From Streptomyces roseoviridis (GTDB lineage: Bacteria; Actinomycetota; Actinomycetes; Streptomycetales; Streptomycetaceae): a DNA stretch of 64,000 nucleotides. Positions 9,597-16,939 of the stretch are shown one piece after another (position 1 is the first letter of the stretch; the number at the start of each line of letters is the position of its first letter). Location of the stretch: the NCBI RefSeq assembly GCF_039535235.1, contig NZ_BAAAWU010000001.1, positions 6,947,001 to 7,011,000 of the forward strand, in the 5' to 3' direction. The position numbers were made by a program, and so were the translations under genes. A model generated the notes under the pieces. That model was not told the origin of the DNA, did no database searches, and worked only from the letters and a program-made list of their open reading frames with translations.

Positions 9597-10259
9597 TCAG
9601 CCGGTGCCGGCCGGACCGGGCCGTACGGCGGTGCCGAGGATGTGGGCGGCGGTCGGCAGGGGGACGCGGGCCCGGGGGAAGGCGAAGCGGTCGATCGTGC
9701 CGAGGGTGAAACCGGCGCTGACGAGGGCCGTCCGGGTGTCGCGCCCGGTGTGGCAGCCGCCCGCCAGCCGGGGCCAGACGGTGGCGTCGAGGGCGCGCTG
9801 GACGCGTCGCATCATGGCGGATTCGGCCCGCACGTGTTCGAGGAACCGGAGCTGTCCGCCGGGCCGGATCACCCGGTGGAGTTCGGCGAGCGCCAGGCCG
9901 GGGGCGGCGACGGAGCAGAGGACCAGGCACACCACGGCCGCGTCGAACGACGCGTCGGGAAAGGGCAGGCGCTCGGCCCTGGCGGCCTCGACCTCGACCG
10001 GGACGGGAGCGCGGCGGGCCTCGTCCCGCGCCAGCCGGCGGAGGTTCGGCTCCGGCTCGACGGCGACGAGCCGGGTGACCCCGGGCGGGTAGTGCCGGAA
10101 GTTCAGCCCGTTGCCCGCGCCGACCTCGATCACCTCGCCCGCCAGGCCGTCCAGGAGCCGCCGGCGGTGCTCGCCCATGCCCGCCTTCTCCAGGGCGGGA
10201 CCCGCCCAGCCGGCGTACAGCCGGGCGAAGAGCGGATGCGGCTTGATCAGTGGTGTCAT
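9597..10259 (-). CDS. Class I SAM-dependent methyltransferase (UbiE/METTL7-like)
   Basis: A 220-residue methyltransferase. Motif I EVGAGNG (residues 45-51) binds S-adenosylmethionine. The acidic end of strand 2 is in LVAVEPEP, motif IV is in FDAAVVCLVLCSV, and RVIRPGGQLRFLEHV is the typical post-motif strand. The arrangement resembles phospholipid or small-molecule methyltransferases of the UbiE/METTL7 group. The substrate cannot be told from sequence. ATG at 10259 has GAGGAG upstream. It lies 86 nt downstream of the metallophosphoesterase gene on the same strand and could be cotranscribed with it, but no functional link is evident. Confidence 0.85.
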   Translation of the reverse strand: MTPLIKPHPLFARLYAGWAGPALEKAGMGEHRRRLLDGLAGEVIEVGAGNGLNFRHYPPGVTRLVAVEPEPNLRRLARDEARRAPVPVEVEAARAERLPFPDASFDAAVVCLVLCSVAAPGLALAELHRVIRPGGQLRFLEHVRAESAMMRRVQRALDATVWPRLAGGCHTGRDTRTALVSAGFTLGTIDRFAFPRARVPLPTAAHILGTAVRPGPAGTG

Positions 10260-10345
10260 GGCGACCGTCTCCTCGACGAGAGCCCTCCGGGGTCCATGAT
10301 GCGGGAGGGGCGCGCGCCCCGGCGCCGTCGGCGGAGCCGGCCCGC

Positions 10346-10852
10346 TCAGGTGCTCCTCGGAGGCAGCCGGTGCAGGGCGACCTCACCGAGGGCGCCGTTC
10401 GCGACGTCCACGGTCATGTACGTGCAGTGGGGCTGGCGGCGGCGGTCGGTGGGGGAGCCGGGGTTGAGCAGGCGCAGTCCGCCGGGGGCCGTGGAGTCCC
10501 AGGGGATGTGGCTGTGGCCGAACACCAGGACGTCGAGGTCTCCGAAGCGCCGGGCGCAGCGCTGCTCCCGGCCCGCCGCGGCCCCCGTCTCGTGCACCAC
10601 CCCGAAGCGCAGCCCGGCCAGTTCCGCCCGGGCGACCTCGGGGAGTCTCCGCCTCAGGGCGGGTCCGTCGTTGTTGCCGTACACGCCGATGAGGCGGCGG
10701 GCGCGCCCTTCCAGCAGGTCGAGGACGGCCTCGTCGGTCCAGTCCCCGGCGTGGAGGACGACGTCGGCCCGGTCGACGGCCGCGAGGAGCTCCTCCGGAA
10801 GGCGTCTGGCGCGGGACGGGAGATGGGTGTCCGACGTGAGCAGCAGCCGCAT
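10346..10852 (-). CDS. Metallophosphoesterase (YfcE/MJ0936 family)
   Basis: A 168-residue phosphodiesterase with all the metal-site motifs of the calcineurin-like fold: SDTH (7-10), AGDW, GNND, GHSH and the C-terminal NPGSPTDRR. Length and motif spacing match YfcE/MJ0936-type enzymes, which use a two-metal centre (often Mn) to hydrolyse phosphodiesters; physiological substrates are usually unknown. The ATG at 10852 follows AGGGTGG. No signal peptide is present, so it should be cytoplasmic. Confidence 0.9.
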   Translation of the reverse strand: MRLLLTSDTHLPSRARRLPEELLAAVDRADVVLHAGDWTDEAVLDLLEGRARRLIGVYGNNDGPALRRRLPEVARAELAGLRFGVVHETGAAAGREQRCARRFGDLDVLVFGHSHIPWDSTAPGGLRLLNPGSPTDRRRQPHCTYMTVDVANGALGEVALHRLPPRST

Positions 10853-10934
10853 GACGCCACCCTAGGACGTGGCGGGTCGGTGTGCGCGCGTCCCGGGCGT
10901 GTTCCCCCGGCGCCGCTCGCGGGAGCCACCGGTT

Positions 10935-11057
10935 GGGGCCGGGCGGGGCGAGGAGCGGGCGGCCGAAGCGGTGGGGCCGGGGCCGGGCGGGGCGAGGGGC
11001 GGGCGGCCGAAGAGGTGCGGGGACGGGGGCGGCGGTCCGGCGCGGGCGGCCGAAGCG
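10935..11057. repeat. About 44-bp imperfect tandem repeat, 2.4 copies
   Basis: GGGCGGGGCG recurs at 10941 and 10985, and GCGGGCGGCCGAAG (allowing one mismatch) at 10955, 10999 and 11042, giving a period of 44 then 43 bp. The array sits in the 266-nt gap upstream of the metallophosphoesterase start and after the end of the DUF6098-like gene. I see no ORF in it. Confidence 0.75.
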
Positions 11058-11118
11058 TGAAGGGGCGGGGTCAGCGGTCAGCGCGAGCGGCCGAGCGATC
11101 CGGGGCCGGGGGCGACGG

Positions 11119-11571
11119 TCAGGGGCGGGCCAGCGGGCCCCAGGGGCCCTTCTGCCGGGCGACCTCCTCTTCCGCCTGGGCGATGACCCGCTCGTCGACC
11201 CAGCCGACGGGCCGCACGTCCCGGACCAGCGGCTCGTTGTCGGGGCCACGGCCGACCTCCCTGCCGTGCAGCAGCCAGGGCCGGACCCGGCCGTCCCTGA
11301 CCCGGGGCAGGTGCGAGTAGTCGTACAAGCGGCGCGCCGCCCAGGTGCGCAGGGAGCGGTCGCCCCACCAGTCCTCGACGTCCAGCGGGTTCGCGGAGAG
11401 GCCGGGCAGTTCCACCCCGGTCAGCCCGTCCCGGCTCGTCGGCGTGGACAGGTCCGTCTGCGGGCCGAGGGACCACCGGATGTACAGAGGGCGCCGCGTA
11501 CCGATCAGCTCGGTCAGCTCGTCCAGTGACCGGACGGTCGTCATCGTGGCCGGGGCGTGCGTCTCGTGCAT
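11119..11571 (-). CDS. DUF6098-like protein
   Basis: A 150-residue soluble protein. It is rich in Trp and Arg (LYIRWSLGP near residue 30, VEDWWGDRSLRTWAARRLYDY in the middle, RPVGWVDERVI near the C-terminus). The pattern agrees with actinomycete proteins grouped as DUF6098, whose function is unknown. There is no signal peptide, membrane segment or metal motif. ATG at 11571 follows GTAGGGG; an internal ATG nine codons later (11544) is also possible. It is monocistronic. Confidence 0.65.
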   Translation of the reverse strand: MHETHAPATMTTVRSLDELTELIGTRRPLYIRWSLGPQTDLSTPTSRDGLTGVELPGLSANPLDVEDWWGDRSLRTWAARRLYDYSHLPRVRDGRVRPWLLHGREVGRGPDNEPLVRDVRPVGWVDERVIAQAEEEVARQKGPWGPLARP

Positions 11572-11754
11572 GCCGGGCCCCTACCCGGTCCTGCCTGCGG
11601 CAAGCCCGCGGCGACGGCACGGGGCGAGGAGGGCGCGGGCGGCGTGAGCGGCGGAGACGGGGCGGACGCGAGACCGGGGCGGCGCGACTGAACGGCGGCC
11701 GGAGGGGTAGCGGCGCGGAGTCGGTACGGCGCGACGGATGCGAGGAGTCACGGC

Positions 11755-12543
11755 ATGGTCACCGGATCGGACACGGAGCGGCTGCGGCGCGCCGCCCTCG
11801 GCGCGGTGAGCGGTCTCGTCGAGCGCACGGCAGCCCGGCGCTCCGCTCCCGCCCTTCACCCCCACGGCGTCACCGCCCCGGCGACGCTCCGGATACGGCC
11901 CCGTGAGGGCCCGGTCTGGGGCGTGCCGTGGCTCGACCGGGACGGCAGCCACCCGGTCCGGATGCGGTGGTCACGCGCTCTCGGCCTGCCCGGGAACCTG
12001 CCCGACGCCCTGGGCATCGCGCTGCGCGTCCCGGACGCGGGCGGCCCGGGGCTCCCGCTGGACCTGCTGTTCACCAGCAGCGGCAGCGGGCCGCGCTCCC
12101 GGCACCTGCCGCTGCCGCGACGCGACGCGCTCGCGGGTCCCTACTCCTCCCTCCTGTCGTACCGGGTCGGCGCCCGCACCCTCCTGCTGACGCTGTGGCC
12201 CGGTGAGGAGCGGACGGGACTTCCGGCCGGTCTCGAAGGGCTGCGCCGATCTCTCGCCGAGGGCCCGGTGGTCCTCACGCTGTGCGCGTCCGTGCCCGGC
12301 CGCCCGGCGCTGCGGCCCCTGGGCACGCTGACCACCGGGGCGCCGCAGGCCCCGGTGCCCCAGGAGACGGAGGCGTACGACCCGTACCGGCACCGCCTAC
12401 CGGATCTGCGGCCGACCGCGCGTCTGAGCCGCCTGCGTGAGGCCGCCTACGCCGCCTCGCGGGCGGGCAGGGGCGCCGCCGTCGCGTTCGGGCGGGGCGA
12501 GGCCGTGCCCGAGGAGCCCGCCGGCGGGCGGGGGAACCCCTGA
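11755..12543 (+). CDS. Uncharacterised actinomycete protein (catalase-like fold suspected)
   Basis: A 262-residue protein with ATG at 11755 preceded by GAGGAG. Conserved-looking pieces are ALHPHGV, the WSRALGLPGNLPDALGIALRV stretch at about 80-100, DLLFTSSGSGPRSRHLP and YSSLLSYRVG. Related actinomycete proteins are often labelled phosphodiesterase without evidence. The RxSRxxGxP-LPDxxGxAxR pattern reminds me of the core of heme catalase-related proteins, which also bind acyl/lipid ligands, but the heme ligand is not recognisable. The C-terminus is a Gly/Ala/Arg-rich tail. Function is left open. Confidence 0.6.
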   Translation: MVTGSDTERLRRAALGAVSGLVERTAARRSAPALHPHGVTAPATLRIRPREGPVWGVPWLDRDGSHPVRMRWSRALGLPGNLPDALGIALRVPDAGGPGLPLDLLFTSSGSGPRSRHLPLPRRDALAGPYSSLLSYRVGARTLLLTLWPGEERTGLPAGLEGLRRSLAEGPVVLTLCASVPGRPALRPLGTLTTGAPQAPVPQETEAYDPYRHRLPDLRPTARLSRLREAAYAASRAGRGAAVAFGRGEAVPEEPAGGRGNP

Positions 12544-13263
12544 GGGACCCCGCCTCGGCCCGGTGAGCGTCCGGGTCGGACCGTCCCCGTCCTGCGGTGG
12601 TCCCTGCCCGCCCCGCGGCCGACCGGGACCAGGAGAAGGCAGGAGCACCCTGGAGGGGCCCTCGCGCCGACCTGCCGGGGCCCCGCGCACTGCCCCTCCC
12701 GGAACAGGCGCCGGCCCGGCGCGTCCCTGCCCGGCGCTCCAACGGGACCCCCGTGCCCGCCCCGCGGCCGCCCGGCCGCCCGGGCTCTGCCCCCATGGCC
12801 TCATCGGAGCAGAAGATCGGAGCAGAAGCGGGGGAGTGAAGACCCAGACGCCCGACGACCCGGACGGGTCCGTCAGATCGACCTCGCGTGCGGGCCGGCC
12901 ATCTGGCCGAGGCGCTCGCGCTGTTCCGCGACTGGCGACGGCGGACGGCCGCCGGACGAGGTGACGCCCGAAGCACCCCCAGGGCCCGGGCCCCCGGGAG
13001 CACCCCCAGGGGTCCGGGCCGCCCGGGAGCGCGGCCCCGGCGCCCCTCGCGATCCCGCCGGGGTGCCGCCGCGGCGGCAGCGCAAAACCGCCTCCTGCGA
13101 CGGCTCGCGGACCGCGTTCGCCGGGCCGGATCAGGAGGGCGTCCCTCCGGTGGCGCCCCGCCGTGTCGAAGTGGAAGCGGAGCCCCCGCAAGGGCTCTGA
13201 CCTGCTGTGTTGCGAGCGTGCGCCACGCGTTCGCGGAGATCGTTCAATTCCCCTCAACTTCCG
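12544..13263. other. 720-nt intergenic region before the biosynthetic cluster
   Basis: Long open frames cross it on both strands, but their translations are Arg/Pro/Gly-rich shadows without homology signals. It contains a 19-20-nt direct repeat (AGCACCCCCAGGG followed by CCGGG or TCCGGG) at 12972 and 12999. A short stretch around 12888-12960 translates to AEALALFRDWRRR and could be a decayed gene remnant, too short to name. Confidence 0.4.
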
Positions 13264-13292
13264 TTGTGGCAACACCAGTTCGGAGGTAGAGT
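13264..13292 (+). promoter_or_regulatory. Candidate promoter of the adenylation/PCP/oxidase unit
   Basis: TTGTGG (13264-13269) and TAGAGT (13287-13292) are separated by exactly 17 nt, in a locally AT-richer stretch 58 nt before the ATG at 13350. This fits a vegetative-type -35/-10 pair. It is a sequence-based candidate only. Confidence 0.55.
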
Positions 13293-13349
13293 CCCCGTTC
13301 GTCGGGCACGGACAGGCGCTTTCAAGCATTTTTGGGGCGGTCGAAGTCG

Positions 13350-14912
13350 ATGCAGTGCGAGACCCTGGGAACCACCCCGGACCTCATCGCGGCCTTCACG
13401 GAAGCCGCTCTTCGCAACCCGGAGCGCGCGGCACTCGTCCACGAAGGGCGGATCCTCACCTACCGTCGGCTGTACGAGCTCGTGGACGGCCTCGCGGGGC
13501 GGATCGGCCGGCTCGGGCAGCGGCCCGGAACCATCGCCGTGCCCGCGACGCACACCCCGGAGACCGTCGTCGCGCTGCTCGGCGTACTGGCGGCCGGCGG
13601 GGTCTACTGCCCCGTCGATCCGGCCTTTCCGCCGTCACGGCAGCAGGACATGACGTCCGCCGCCGGCTGCCGGGCCGTCCTCGGTACCGCCACGGCCCTC
13701 GCCGCCGGACTCGGTCTGCCGGTCGTCGACTTCCCCGGCGAAGCGGCCGCACAGCCGGCTTCGACGACGGCGACCGGTGGCCCCGGGCAGCACGTGGATC
13801 CCGAAGCACCCGCGTACGTCCTCTTCACCTCGGGCTCCACGGGCCGCCCCAAGCCGGTCGTGACACCGCGCCGGGCGATCTCGGCCTCCGTGCGCTCGCT
13901 CCGCGACCTCTTCGCCCTGACCGAAGAGGACCGGGTGCTCCAGTTCGCCTCGCTCAACTGGGACACCTCGCTGGAGGAGATCCTCCCGACGCTGACCACG
14001 GGAGCCGCCCTGGTCTTCGACCGCGAGGCGCACTCCGGATCCTTCCCGCGCTTCCTGCGGATGGTGGAGCGCGAACGCGTCACCGTGCTCGACCTGCCCA
14101 CCGCCTTCTGGCACGAACTGGTGCTCCACCTCGCCGAGGAGGGCACGGCCCTTCCCGGCAGCATCCGGCTGGTGGTCATCGGCGGGGAGGCCGTCAGCCC
14201 CGCCCGGCTGGCCGACTGGAGCCGCCTCGACACGAGCCGGATCCGCCTGGTCAACACCTACGGTTGCACCGAGACCACCCTGATCACCCACGCCGTCGAC
14301 CTGCACGGACCTGGCGCCCCGGCCCCCGGCTGGGACTGGGACGGCGGCGCCAGGGCGCCGATCGGACGGGCCCTGCCCCACGTCGTGGAGGACATCGGCG
14401 ACCGGGACGAGCTGCTGATCGGCGGCCCCGCGACGGCCCTCGGCTACCTCGGGATGCCCCGTGCCACCGAGGAGGCGTACGCGGTCGTGGGCGGCGAACG
14501 CCGGTTCCGCACCGGGGACCGGGTCGGCCGGACGCCCGACGGCCTCCTCACCCACGAGGGCCGGCTCGACGACGAGCTCAAGATCCGGGGCATCCGCGTC
14601 GACCCGGGAGAGGTGGAGGCGCACCTCGCCGGCCACCCCGCGGTGAACGCGGTGGCCGTCACCGGCGCCACCACCGCCGGCCGCGCCGCCCTGGTCGCCT
14701 ATGTGGTGCCCCGGCCGGACACCCGGACGCGGGACCTCGGCACCGAACTGCGCTCCTATCTGCACGAGCGGGTGCCCGCCCACCTCGTGCCGAGCCGGAT
14801 CACTCTCGTCCCCCAGCTCCTGCTGACCACGAGCGGCAAGGTCGACAGGAAAGCCTCGCACCAGCGATACGCAACCGTGAACAGGTCAAAGGAGACCGTT
14901 GATGAGCGTTGA
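13350..14912 (+). CDS. Stand-alone NRPS-type adenylation enzyme
   Basis: A 520-residue adenylation domain with no attached condensation or carrier domain. It would activate an amino acid as its adenylate and load the separate carrier protein encoded next. Core motifs are all visible: A3 FTSGSTGRPK (159-168), A4 NWDTSLEE with the carboxylate/amine-contacting Asp at 205, A5 NTYGCTETT, A7 RTGD, A8 GRLDDELKIRGIRVDPGEVE and A10 TTSGKVDRK with the catalytic Lys. The conserved A4 Asp suggests an alpha-amino acid substrate; I cannot read the specificity code with confidence. ATG at 13350 is chosen; an in-frame TTG at 13332 would add six residues. The 3' end overlaps the carrier-protein start by 11 nt, so the two are coupled. 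Confidence 0.9.
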   Translation: MQCETLGTTPDLIAAFTEAALRNPERAALVHEGRILTYRRLYELVDGLAGRIGRLGQRPGTIAVPATHTPETVVALLGVLAAGGVYCPVDPAFPPSRQQDMTSAAGCRAVLGTATALAAGLGLPVVDFPGEAAAQPASTTATGGPGQHVDPEAPAYVLFTSGSTGRPKPVVTPRRAISASVRSLRDLFALTEEDRVLQFASLNWDTSLEEILPTLTTGAALVFDREAHSGSFPRFLRMVERERVTVLDLPTAFWHELVLHLAEEGTALPGSIRLVVIGGEAVSPARLADWSRLDTSRIRLVNTYGCTETTLITHAVDLHGPGAPAPGWDWDGGARAPIGRALPHVVEDIGDRDELLIGGPATALGYLGMPRATEEAYAVVGGERRFRTGDRVGRTPDGLLTHEGRLDDELKIRGIRVDPGEVEAHLAGHPAVNAVAVTGATTAGRAALVAYVVPRPDTRTRDLGTELRSYLHERVPAHLVPSRITLVPQLLLTTSGKVDRKASHQRYATVNRSKETVDER

Positions 14913-15198
14913 CACCACTGCCTCCGCCGCCGGCGAACCGCCGACCGGCCCAGGCGCCCCCACCGGCTCCCGCGCCGGTGCCGACACCGAGGGCGTGGTG
15001 GCGATGTTCCGGCGCGTCCTGGAGACCGAGGACGTCGCGGCGGACTCCGACTTCTTCCTCCTCGGCGGCGACTCGCTGGTCGCCACCCGGGTGCTCAGCG
15101 CCGTCGCCCGCACCCACGGCGTGGAACTGACCTTCGAGGACTTCGTCGGCGCCCCGACTCCCAGACGGCTCGCCGAGAAGATCGCGGCCGCCCGGTGA
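14902..15198 (+). CDS. Stand-alone peptidyl carrier protein
   Basis: A 98-residue carrier protein with the phosphopantetheine attachment motif LGGDSL (Ser58). The first about 28 residues are a Gly/Pro/Thr-rich tail, followed by a four-helix carrier domain (VVAMFRRVLETEDVAADSDFF before the Ser, then the helix LSAVARTHGVEL). ATG at 14902 lies inside the end of the adenylation gene, with AAAGGAG upstream. Its own stop overlaps the GTG of the flavin oxidase. The three-gene coupling argues that the loaded aminoacyl thioester is the oxidase substrate. A phosphopantetheinyl transferase is not in the window. Confidence 0.92.
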   Translation: MSVDTTASAAGEPPTGPGAPTGSRAGADTEGVVAMFRRVLETEDVAADSDFFLLGGDSLVATRVLSAVARTHGVELTFEDFVGAPTPRRLAEKIAAAR

Positions 15199-16571
15199 CG
15201 GCCCGCGACGCCTCCCCGGCCACCGGCGCCTCCCCGCGCACCGGCGGCGTCAGGAGCGCCGTGGTCGTCGGTGCCGGGTTCGCCGGACTGACGGCCGCGA
15301 CCGAACTGGCCGTCGGCGGGGTCGACGTGACCGTGCTGGAGGCCCGCGACCAGGTGGGCGGCAGGGCCCGCGGGATCCAGGTCTGTGCCGACGGCTGGGT
15401 GGACGCGGGCGCCGCCTACCTGGGGGACCGCCACACGGAGCTCCACGCGCTGCTGGCCGCCCTCGACCTCAAGACCACGCCCACCACCATGCGCGGAGCC
15501 AGCCGCTTCGCCCTCGGGGCCGAGGAGACCACCCGCGACGGCCGGTTCCCCCCGCTCAACGCCGTGGCGCTCGGCGACCTCTTCGAGCGGCTCGACGAAC
15601 TCACCGCGGCCGTGCGGCCCGACGCCCCCTGGCTCACCCCCGGTGCCGAGGAGCTGGACGCCCTCACCGCCGGGGCATGGGCCGAACGCCACCTCGCCCA
15701 TCCCGACGCCCGGCTCTTCTTCCCGCTGTTCCTGGGCGAGATGATGGCAGCCGACCCGGCCCGGGTGTCCATGCTCCACGTCGCCTTCTACCTGCGGTCG
15801 GGCGGCGGGCTGCGCTACCTCAACGCCTTCGAGGGCGGCGCCCAGCAGGACCGCGTCGACCGAGGGGCCCACCAGGTGTGCGAGCGGCTGGCCGCGCGCC
15901 TGGGGCCCCGGGTGCGGCTTCGGGAGCCGGTCCACGCCGTGCACCAGGACGACGACGGCGTCACGGTCCACAGCACGGGCGGGGCACACCGGGCCGACGT
16001 CGCCGTCATGGCCCTGCCGCCCCTCCTCGCCGACGCCGTCGACCACCGGCCCGAGCCGCCCGCCCGCCGGGCGAGCGACCGCACCGCGCGGGGCTGCGCG
16101 GTCAAGGTCCACCTGGTGTACCCGGCACCCGTCTGGCGGGAGCACGGCCTCTCGGGCTGGTCGGTGAACGCCGAAGGGCCGCTGCTGTCCACCGTCGACG
16201 ACTCGCCGGCCGGAGCGGACGTCGGCGTCCTCACCGGCTTCGTCACGGGCGCCGAGGCCCATCGCTTCGCGGAGCTCGATCCGCGCGCACAGCGCTCGGC
16301 GGCGCTCCGGCAGGCCGCCCGGCTCTTCCCGATGCTCCCCGAACCCGTCGGCTTCCACGTGACGGACTGGGTCAACGAGCCCTACAGCAAGGGCTGTTAC
16401 GCATCCCTCTTCGGCCCCGGCGACTGGATGCGGCACGGCCCCACCCTGACCGCACCGCACGGGCGCGTGCACTGGGCCGGCACGGAGACCAGCACCGAGT
16501 TCTTCGGACTCCTGGAGGGAGCCGTCCGCTCCGGCCGCCGGGCGGCGGCCGAGATCCTCGCCCGCCCCTGA
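15195..16571 (+). CDS. FAD-dependent amine oxidase (MAO-like)
   Basis: A 458-residue flavin amine oxidase. The dinucleotide-binding motif GAGFAG lies at residues 26-31, followed by the LEARDQVGGRARG stretch typical of the family. Near the C-terminus, SKGCYASLFGPG (Cys401) aligns with the Cys that forms the covalent 8-alpha-S-cysteinyl FAD bond in monoamine oxidases, and HWAGTETSTEFFGLLEGAVRSGRRAA closes the flavin site. It probably oxidises a C-N bond to an imine. Its GTG start overlaps the carrier-protein stop (GTGA), so a carrier-bound aminoacyl substrate is inferred. No signal peptide is present. A hairpin follows directly. Confidence 0.88.
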   Translation: MTARDASPATGASPRTGGVRSAVVVGAGFAGLTAATELAVGGVDVTVLEARDQVGGRARGIQVCADGWVDAGAAYLGDRHTELHALLAALDLKTTPTTMRGASRFALGAEETTRDGRFPPLNAVALGDLFERLDELTAAVRPDAPWLTPGAEELDALTAGAWAERHLAHPDARLFFPLFLGEMMAADPARVSMLHVAFYLRSGGGLRYLNAFEGGAQQDRVDRGAHQVCERLAARLGPRVRLREPVHAVHQDDDGVTVHSTGGAHRADVAVMALPPLLADAVDHRPEPPARRASDRTARGCAVKVHLVYPAPVWREHGLSGWSVNAEGPLLSTVDDSPAGADVGVLTGFVTGAEAHRFAELDPRAQRSAALRQAARLFPMLPEPVGFHVTDWVNEPYSKGCYASLFGPGDWMRHGPTLTAPHGRVHWAGTETSTEFFGLLEGAVRSGRRAAAEILARP

Positions 16572-16574
16572 CGC

Positions 16575-16601
16575 GCGGCGCGGGCCGCCGGCCGGCCCGC
16601 G
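16575..16601 (+). terminator. Hairpin after the amine oxidase gene
   Basis: GGCGCGGGCC (16575-16584) pairs perfectly with 16592-16601 around a 7-nt loop, three bases after the stop codon. It suggests that the adenylation-PCP-oxidase unit ends here and that the ligase/aminomutase genes downstream form a second transcription unit. Confidence 0.65.
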
Positions 16602-16939
16602 CCACCGGCGCCCCTCGCCGGCCGGTGCGGCCGCCGGGCGCACCCCGCCGGTCACCGCCCCGCCCCGTCGACGCCGTCGTCCGGAACACCGCCCGTCCAC
16701 CCCCCTGAGCCGCCCCCTACCGAGCACGACGCGCCACCACGCTCCACGACGCCCCAGCACGCTCCGCCCCACGCCCGCCCGGCAACCCGCGTGCCCGCCC
16801 CGGCCCGTACCGCGTGCCTCACGACCACCCCGGCAAGGCAGCCGAACCACACGTTCCGCCGAGCACAGCAAGCCTTCGACCAGTCGCCGGGCCCCGGCCC
16901 CACAGGGCCCGTCCCGGCGACCCGTAACGGGAGACCCTC
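16602..16939. other. Intergenic region inside the cluster, with a 20-bp tandem duplication
   Basis: No gene seen. A 20-nt unit ending in ACGCTCC or GCACGCTCC is repeated head to tail at 16726-16745 and 16746-16765 with two mismatches. GGGAGA at 16929-16934 serves as the ribosome-binding site of the next gene. The promoter of the second transcription unit should lie here, but I cannot assign -35 and -10 boxes. Confidence 0.5.

Noticed and set aside
12397-13329. 310-codon minus-strand frame covering the gap before the biosynthetic cluster
   Set aside because: The translation is Gly/Pro/Arg-rich without motifs, there is no good ribosome-binding site, and it runs across the likely promoter and into the upstream gene.
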